A DNA stretch of 64,000 nt from Guadua angustifolia (taxonomy: Eukaryota; Streptophyta; Magnoliopsida; Poales; Poaceae), in the NCBI GenBank assembly GCA_036346375.1, contig CM070504.1, positions 8,925,890 through 8,989,889 of the forward strand. Direction: 5' to 3'. The translations under genes and the position numbers were made by a program. Every line of letters starts with the position of its first letter. The stretch's first letter is position 1. Shown here piece after piece: positions 57,100-64,000 of this stretch. The notes beneath the pieces were generated by a model. The model was not told the origin of the DNA and made no database searches. It saw nothing but the letters and a program-made list of their open reading frames with translations.

Positions 57100-58451
57100 T
57101 CTTTACCTTTCCTGGGGTGCTTGCCCCGTCTGTTTTTACTAACCAAAGTCCATTCATCATGCTTAGAAGCCTCACCAACCTCCTTCAGAGGTACTGGCAA
57201 AGGGGTATGAACATTGTCTTTCCCCACATTAAGTTGAACATGCAAATTAGCATTATCACAAATTTTACCAGTACAGTCTCCCACAGAGACATTACTACCA
57301 TAATTCAACACTCTAGCTGCATCAATATCCACACAAGATTGAATATTATGAAATTTCTCAACTTCGGACTGACCCATCATTACATCTACTTTCTCAGATA
57401 GAAAATTAAGATCCTGCTTTGAAAAAGAATCAAAAGAACTTTTAGAAAAGTTACCTTTCGGCTTGGCGCATTCTTCCAGGTTTTTAATTTGCAGCAGGTC
57501 TTGAGCTTTCTGCAGAACAGTTTTGGTTTGATCTTCAAGTCTCTTACTCCGCCTTTTACTAGGAATGGGACCCCACTGTTGCTGTCTTTTGTTCTTCACA
57601 TTACCCTCACCCGGCCTAGAAATGTCCACCCCTTTAGCACTCTCACACAATTCCCCAATTGCCACAGAAACAGTATTGTCAAACCCCTGTCGAAACCCAT
57701 TGTGACCCGAACCATTCCCTCCAGAATGTCCCTGTTCTAACATATCCCATTCTCCATTTGGCACTGAATCAGAAATAATCAGATCCCGTTGCAGCTCTTG
57801 AGTTCCACTCACCCTCTTCAACGACAAAGTACCAGCATCCTCAAATTGCAATTCATGCACCACATCTACCTTTGTTCCCAAGTCTTGGGTTTGTGAAATT
57901 CCTCCTGTTTCCTCAGCCCAGAAATCCTCCGAGTCCACCATCTCCAAATCTTTGAGGAGCCCTAAACATCTCTCTTCGCTTATCACTTCCTCAGAGAAAG
58001 CTTTACACATATTCTCCTGCAATATCTGAATCCACGATTTCCTGGCTCCCACATCAGTCCCCAACACATTATGAACCTCCTGTTTTAATTCAACAGAACT
58101 CTGCGAAGCCAATTCTTTTCCTTTTTGACTGGTTGACTTAGTGTTATTAGACATAGCTGCGGAAGAAACCACATGTTTCTGGCCACTCCCCTCATTTTTA
58201 TGATCTTTAGCCATCCCATCCTTTTTATCATCATGTTTCTCAGCTCCATCATCCAGATCATCAAACCCATCGTCATTGTCATCATCTCCACTATCCTTAC
58301 CACTATCTCCAATGGAACCAGGGTTTTCATTCACTTCAACTGTCAGATTAATCACAAACAAGATCTTTTCAGCTCCCATCAATCTTTGTTGTGGTATATA
58401 TTGAGGCCTGGAAGGGGGAAACGGATGTGTTTGATGAACTGCAGGAGACAT
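57096..58451 (-). CDS. LINE ORF1 protein, C-terminal portion
   Basis: An uninterrupted frame of 451 residues starts at ATG 58451 (MSPAVHQTHPFPPSRP) and ends RRGKHPRKGKE. Near the start is a strongly acidic low-complexity stretch (DSGKDSGDDDNDDGFDDL). The middle is Ser/Gln/Glu-rich, with a basic KNKRQQQWGPIPSKRRSKR segment at about residues 286-304 that could be a nuclear signal or bind nucleic acid. No zinc knuckle or DUF4283 domain is seen, unlike full plant ORF1 proteins, so the ATG is probably internal to the original gene. Its TGA stop overlaps the ATG of ORF2 as ATGA. It is the longest intact frame in the element. Confidence 0.75.
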   Translation of the reverse strand: MSPAVHQTHPFPPSRPQYIPQQRLMGAEKILFVINLTVEVNENPGSIGDSGKDSGDDDNDDGFDDLDDGAEKHDDKKDGMAKDHKNEGSGQKHVVSSAAMSNNTKSTSQKGKELASQSSVELKQEVHNVLGTDVGARKSWIQILQENMCKAFSEEVISEERCLGLLKDLEMVDSEDFWAEETGGISQTQDLGTKVDVVHELQFEDAGTLSLKRVSGTQELQRDLIISDSVPNGEWDMLEQGHSGGNGSGHNGFRQGFDNTVSVAIGELCESAKGVDISRPGEGNVKNKRQQQWGPIPSKRRSKRLEDQTKTVLQKAQDLLQIKNLEECAKPKGNFSKSSFDSFSKQDLNFLSEKVDVMMGQSEVEKFHNIQSCVDIDAARVLNYGSNVSVGDCTGKICDNANLHVQLNVGKDNVHTPLPVPLKEVGEASKHDEWTLVSKNRRGKHPRKGKE

Positions 58452-58465
58452 GGGTGCAAGTGAAT

Positions 58466-60359
58466 GCTATTTTTTATTAAAAAATTTAAACAGCCTTACG
58501 TCGTCTTCATGAGACGCAAGCTTATAGATAGAGGCCAATTAAGCACCTAAGAACAAGCCCTAACTATGTTTGGTGGCAAAATACATAAAAGTAGAAGTTC
58601 TGAAATGACTTTTTAAGTTCTGTAGGGTTTGCCTTGGCAATGAAACAAGCCAATTCTGCTTACCATTGAAACTTATGATAATACAGGAACTTTACCATTG
58701 AAACTTATGATAATACAGAAACTTACCATATTTTTTAGTTTCACAATCTGATTTACAAGATAAATTAGTAGCCGATATGGTACGATCTAGAATTGACAAG
58801 TAAATGAAAAAAAATGCAATCATGTATAAATAATAACACGGAGTGACGTTAACTATTTTACTAAAACTCAAAACAGAAAGAAATGCTGGCTTGTAACCTG
58901 CAAGTAGTGTTTGGATCAGCACTTAGTAGGCAAGAGCATTACGATCGAGATTCTTGAATGTCTTCTTTCGAGCATTTTAAGAAGAAAAGCAGGGCAAGGA
59001 AAACTACTTCACTTTACTTGCTAGTCTTGTTGAAAGAGCACGATATTGTTCCAAAAAACAGTGCATGCATGATGATAAATGGCATCCAAATAAGCTAAGT
59101 GACTTCTTATTAGCATGTTTAAAACTAAAAGAAAAAAAATGTAGTTTGAGTATTGTAGCAAGCACTAGATTTGCATACGAGTATTTCTGCAAAATATTGG
59201 TCATGCGCACAAGTTACTCTCAAATTAAAAGCAGAAGCGGCAGTATAACCCAAGTGGGCTCAGTAAAGTTCAAATAGTTGATGCAACATTTTTCCAGCTT
59301 CAGAACTCCACATGTACTCTGTCGTTAAATGATATCTGTTCAAACAAATAGATTGGACATTTCTTCTAGGAAACTGATTTCAAGCGGTAAATTTTCTCAA
59401 GAACTGCTTCAAGGAAAAAAGAAAGTCATTGGAAATAAGCGTCATCTCTATAAGCATTTTAACAGACACATGGTGAGCAAGTTGGTGTCCTATTATTATC
59501 TAGAAAAATCTGAAGCTTAATTTTTGCTCTTGATCCAGATGAGTTGCAAAGTGCGAAGAGCAAATCCTTATTGGGTACTCAACAACAATATATTCCTTAT
59601 GAAAGAGAGGAGCTTACGGGGAGGCAGAGGCCCAGAGGTGAAAGCAGCACGGTGGGATTGCCTCTCCTTGGCCATGGGAGACAAAGTGATGTTGGTAGAT
59701 CTGGTTGCAGATGGGCAGATCTAGGAAAGGAGATTATGGGGGGTCATCGGGGTTATTACAAACTCATAACGCTAATTTGTAATTTCTTGTAATTTGTAAT
59801 AACATAATCATATAGGCTGGAGGCAACGAGTCTATAGAAACGACAAGATCCAAACATGGAGATGGCGGGGCTGAAGGCAGCGAGATCCAGGCTAGACACA
59901 ACGAGTTCAGGGCTGGAGGTGGCGAGCTTAGGGTTAGAAGCGGCGATGACAATCAGGGTTTGATCACCCTATCACATCGATGGCCCTACCCCTATCGCGA
60001 TGGGAGGGTGAAGGGGTATGGGACTCGGGGTTCGAGTGGCAAATTGTGGGTAATAGAATACAACTTTAAAGAATATTTTGTTTCCAGTAGTCCGGCTTCT
60101 TATGAGATCCACGAAAAGATTATTTCTCCTCGCTAGTTTATTTTCAAGATTTCTCGTGAAAAATAGAATCTACTCATTTTAGAAAGCTATGTATCAGGTA
60201 CAGTTTCATCCTATCCAAGCAAGAAGCTCGAAGGATGAGCCGTATTAAACAGACAGACGTATAGGTCAGAGCTACTAGTACTTTCCGAGTAGATTCTAGC
60301 TATGTATACGCGCATGCTGTTCCAAGGACTCTGATGAGCTATTTCCATCAAGTAATTAA
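58466..60359. other. Spacer, no gene seen
   Basis: AT-rich sequence upstream of the LINE. A direct duplication of ACCATTGAAACTTATGATAA occurs at about 58660-58725. A stretch at 59815-59960 has GGCGGGGCTGAAGGCAGCGAG-like purine repeats. No gene or element recognised. Confidence 0.3.
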
Positions 60360-60790
60360 TGAGGACCGGACCAGACGGCCGGGCGGGTAGCGTCAAGCGT
60401 CACCTCCATGCATGCATGCAGTGTGTACATGTCTCCTCTCCCACGCGCGGTGTCCGCTAGCGCGCTGGCGCCGGATTTCTTCCGGGGCGAGGACGGTACT
60501 TGGGGAAGGGGGTAATCATGCGGTCTGGTGACGGCCGCCGATTCGCTCGCTCGCTCACGGCCGGGCGACTGCGCTGCCTGCTCGCGCGCCTTTGCTTTTG
60601 CGACATATATATCGCCTAGCGCTTGGCGCCCAGCTGTTTTCGCATATACGCGCATGGTGCGTAGCGCGGCCGGGGGATACGCAGGCTGGTCGTGTTTTCT
60701 CTCTTTCTACGATGGGCCGGGGTGGGTAAGCGAGAGCGCGCGGGTTTGCCGTTTGCTGGGGAAACTAGAGGTCAATTACTAGTACTATCT
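60360..60790. other. GC-rich island, possible promoter region
   Basis: Markedly GC-rich and CpG-rich compared with both flanks (GCGCGGTGTCCGC, GGCCGGGCGACTGCGC, TAGCGCGGCCGGG), with CATATATATCG at about 60602 inside. Open frames on both strands look incidental. It could be a CpG-type promoter or a gene-end fragment; no adjacent gene was found. Confidence 0.3.
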
Positions 60791-61124
60791 TGTTGCTGTG
60801 TATACTACTCCAGCTAGTAGTACTGCGGTGTAGTGGCGTGGCGTCCCTGTTTATTTGGAATTTTGTGCACCAGCTTGTCAACTCAGCAATCAACGGCATG
60901 GCATGATTAACGGCATATGTTACGTTTCGTCGTGTTTTTCTTCAACTTGTACGGTAATTAAAGGCCGAGTTCTTTTTTTTTCTAACTGGAACTTCCGATT
61001 TTTGAAATAAAAATGCAAGATTTTTCTTATTTGAGAATCAAAATAGAAAAATAGGAGAAAAATATGATAGAAAAGACGAAAGGAAAAACCGAGAGAAGAT
61101 AATAAAGACTCTTTCGAAAATTTA
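60791..61124. other. Spacer, no gene seen
   Basis: AT-rich sequence between the GC island and a MITE-like element. Nothing recognised. Confidence 0.25.
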
Positions 61125-61355
61125 GAGCCTGTTTGTTTTTGTTTTTAATTCTGAATTTTGACCTCAAAAGCTGAATAAAAAACAAATGGTCCGATTCTAG
61201 CTATCGATTCTCATAATCCAACCTGTCTATATACGCTATAATCTACAATCCACTTTATATGTGTTTTTAGATTTAGTTTTTGGAGAATCAGCTTCTCTAG
61301 AACCACAATCCAAAAACAGTTTTTAAAAAATCCAAAGCAAAAACAAACAGTCCCT
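61125..61355. mobile_element. MITE-like element with GTTTGTTTTTG ends
   Basis: The left end GAGCCTGTTTGTTTTTG pairs with the complement of CAAAAACAAACAGTCCC. Flanks are TTA on the left and TTC on the right, a 2/3 match. The interior also folds (AATTCTGAATTTTG, CTAGAACCACAATCC). At 231 bp with such ends it resembles grass MITEs, but the duplication is imperfect. Confidence 0.6.
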
Positions 61356-62397
61356 TCGTTACAGAAGCCCTGCCCTAACAGAATGCTGCGTATTCGCCTA
61401 AAGAACAACGCCATCATCTTGGGTTAAATTTCAGGAAAGATCCAGTAGTATAGTTCTATATATATGGATACTAATAAGAGATAGGGTGAAAATACAAATT
61501 AAGTAGTTATGATTCGAGCAAAGGATGTATAATTTATAGACTTTCCCATAAAGATTCGAAGCTATCAAAGACTCAAAGGAAACCGAAGGTTTGAAGGATG
61601 CACTAGACGAAATATGAATCGAAGACCGAATCTCGAGATACCTTAGAACAATATATTCTTGTAACCACGAGATGTATTGGCCGTTGCAGATTATTTGATT
61701 GGAATGAGTTTGGAATGGGAGGTTACGAATTTATTAGATAGGGTCCAGTGCAAATTTACAATTCGAAGGGAAGAAATGGTGTGAGAGAAGAGGAAAAAAT
61801 GTATCGATTGTACGAAGACCGTCTCGTTGGGCTAGGGACAGAGAGAATTCCCAGTACTGCACATGGCCTGGGCCTTCAGCCGAAGGAAACTGAAAGAATC
61901 ACCGGGCCGCAGGACATCAGATTGGCCCGCCACAATTCGCCTCGGCCGAGCAGCTGTTCTTCCCACAATCCCGCCTCGCGCGCTCACCTGGGCGCCCGTG
62001 TCTGGCAATCTCCCAGCCGCGCAGCGCGGGGTCTAGTCGCAAGCCCAGCATCCGGCAACAACGTTATCTATATATTTCTCTATAACATTTAAAAATAAAA
62101 CTAAAAAGAACTTCTATAATAGATATGATCTTAAGGTTTCTTGTGAGATTCTATAATCTTTTAATTATAATGTAAAAAAGTGCTTATTATAGGCAAGAAG
62201 TCATGTAATGGTGTTTTATGTTGCCTATATGGCTATCTCTTTAAGAAGAGACAGATATACTCTCTTCTTTTTCTCTCTCTTTCATATCATTAAAAATCTT
62301 ATATGGTGAAATATATACAGCTGATATCAGAACGTTATGCATAACCTCAGACACCGGAGGCCACCAAAACCGCCCTCGCGACTGCGCTGCGTGAAGC
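61356..62397. other. Spacer, no gene seen
   Basis: Contains a GC-richer stretch at about 61900-62050 and an AT-rich stretch at 62080-62330 with TATATTTCTCTATAAC and CTCTCTTTC motifs. No gene or defined element recognised. Confidence 0.25.
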
Positions 62398-63384
62398 AAG
62401 GTTTAAAATTTCGTTTTCAGTTCACATATCAGAGATGGAAAATCCAAATTCTTGATGAAATCTTGAAATTTTATACAAAATCTGGTCAAAATTCTAAAAG
62501 TAGATTTGAATTCCATAATTTTTGAAATGAAAATTTTGAAATTTGGGCCAAAATTACCGAAATTGTTGAAATCTAGGCACAATTCAACAGAGTAAAAAAT
62601 GATTGAAAAGATGTTAGAAACTTTTTAAAAAATTCGTAGACATTCATGACATATCACTAATATTTTTATAAAAATTTCAGATGATAAGCAAACTTAAGGT
62701 ATTTTTAAAAATTCTGAAAGTGTTATTGTCCTGAAAAAAGGCTAACCGGTAAATTTCAACCGAATGAAAAACTATTCAAACCATGTTAGAAAATATTGAA
62801 AATTTTTATGGATGTTCCTGACCCATCAATAATGCTTTCTTAAAATTTTTAAATGATGATTAAGCTGGAGAAATTTTCAAAAATTCGGATAGTGGTACTA
62901 TCCTAACAAAAGGTTAACCGATAATTTTCAACTGAACGAAAAATAGTTCAAACCATGTTTGAAAATTTTTAGTGGATGGTTCTGAAGTATCACCAATATT
63001 CCTATAAAATTTTTAGATAATGATCAAGTCTGAGGAATTTTAACAAATTCTGACAATGCTACTATCCTGATAAAAGTCTGACTGAGTATATTTTTGCTTC
63101 CATAGATTTGACTGGCAAACAAAAAAGATTCAGACTTTTTAGAACTTTTAGAAAAAGGTTCCCAAAAATTCAGTTTTTTAAAATATTTTCGTGGAATATA
63201 AAATTCTTAAGGTGTATTGACCCAAATTCAGTCAAAATGACCGAGATTTTGGCGAAACTTGCCGGAATCTCACCAAAATTTATTAAAATATTGTAATAAT
63301 TTGATTTTTTTTTAAAATATTTAGCCCAGATTTAGAATCTAATCTCGACTAAAATTTTTGAAATTTTACGGGATTTTAAACCTT
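62398..63384. mobile_element. AT-rich element with short inverted ends, unclassified
   Basis: An abruptly AT-rich 987-bp block sits inside GC-rich sequence. It begins AAGGTTTAAAAT and ends with the complement, ATTTTAAACCTT. The interior repeats AAATTTTGAAATTT-like and TCAAACCATGTT...AAAATTT motifs, with related units at about 62690-62790, 62820-62920 and 62940-63060. No transposase. Flanks share only about 5 of 9 bases, so no duplication is claimed; a Mutator-type or other TIR element is possible. Confidence 0.5.
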
Positions 63385-64000
63385 AGCGCGGGCACACGAG
63401 GGGAGCCGTCCGCCTCGGCCCGCTCCTCTATCCCCACGCATCGCCCGTGCGATGTGGTGTGGAACGTTAATAGGCAGAGGCCAATGCGAGCTTGCGCTGC
63501 CGCTTCTACCCACGGGCCGCGCGAATAATTGGGCTTCCTCTCCCCTCCTTTCCCAGGCTCCTGCTTGACCCAACTCTTTTCGCCGCGGTTCCGAAGAAGA
63601 AATTTTGCTCTTGTTCGTTTGAGGTTCTTCACTGCAAAATGGGCAAGGTCAGCAGTTTGCCTACGGCATCGTATGGCATGGTTGCTTGAGGCAGCAGTGG
63701 TAAGCTGCAAAGAGCAACTGTTTGGTTGCATAAAGCGTTGTTCAGTTAGCATTCACCAGCGGCGTTCGTCTGCAACTGCATATGGAAAGACGTACAGGAT
63801 TTAAGGACAGCTTAAAGGCTGTGGGTTTGCATACGGTCTGTTCGTGTCGTGCTGGTACCAGTCCCCTTTTGGGGCAGCCCCAAACCGCACGGGCATCAAC
63901 TTGTTTTTGCACACTTTTAAATGATGCTGTCTATCGTCACCCGCTGTCCTGTTCCAATCGCTCTGCGAAAAGGATGCTCGTCTGCTTCCTTGTCAATAGC
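63385..64000. other. GC-rich end of window, no gene assigned
   Basis: GC-rich up to about 63620, then mixed. Short open frames on both strands overlap, none with a recognisable domain. It may be the start of a gene whose body lies outside the window, but no splice or start signal decides this. Confidence 0.25.

Larger units (their letters stand above)
53098..58465 (-). mobile_element. LINE (L1 type) retrotransposon, minus strand, probably 5'-truncated
   Basis: A run of ten T at 53098-53107 is the poly(A) tail read on the minus strand. Upstream in element order are ORF1 (57096-58451) and ORF2 with endonuclease, RT and a C-terminal zf-RVT region. No LTRs are present. No target duplication was found. 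The ORF1 here lacks the usual N-terminal RNA-binding (DUF4283) and zinc-knuckle parts, so the 5' end near 58465 is probably a truncation. ORF2 has several frameshifts and a changed RT motif. Confidence 0.9.

Overview
This window looks like plant nuclear DNA from a grass (Poaceae), probably close to rice. The evidence is the mix of transposable elements: a CACTA element with TNP2-type transposase, Tourist- and Stowaway-like MITEs, non-autonomous hAT elements with 8-bp duplications, a chromovirus primed by initiator Met tRNA, a Tat-lineage gypsy element with an antisense gene, and an L1-type LINE. No bacterial-style operon, CRISPR array, rRNA or tRNA gene was recognised. The species assignment is inference.

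Layout. 1-8.3 kb is the right-hand part of a decayed CACTA element. It holds a broken TNP2 transposase, an array of six hairpins, a GC-rich minisatellite leader, and a second multi-exon gene that ends in a ULP1-like (C48) protease domain. 8.3-9.95 kb has leader-like sequence and a Tourist-like MITE. 9.95-17.84 kb is copy A of a long LTR-like repeat, split by a complete but frameshifted chromovirus (11297-16746). 18.2-19.7 kb holds a hAT derivative and a further MITE. 20.97-21.37 kb (minus strand) is the best host-gene candidate, a 134-residue protein with a TATA box, and a hAT element sits about 230 bp upstream of that box. 23.6-24.0 kb is an interrupted Stowaway-like MITE. 25.3-29.5 kb is copy B of the long repeat.

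31.9-41.7 kb is copy C of the same repeat. It is loaded with nested insertions: four solo LTRs with perfect 5-bp duplications, a MITE split by one of those solo LTRs, and an unidentified repeat block split by another. 41.9-51.3 kb is a Tat/Retand-type gypsy element flanked by TTCGG. It keeps gag and integrase but has lost protease, reverse transcriptase and RNase H. Its 3' half carries minus-strand genes and a nested hAT element. 51.3-53.0 kb may hold remnants of host exons. 53.1-58.5 kb is a minus-strand, probably 5'-truncated LINE. The last 5.5 kb contains GC-rich promoter-like sequence, a MITE-like element and an AT-rich element with short inverted ends.

The parts do not form a pathway. 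They record repeated insertion: unique locus sequence, then long LTR-like repeats, then solo LTRs, MITEs and hATs inside them. Nearly every element gene is broken. Many of the breaks are one-base indels, so some may be sequence error rather than decay.
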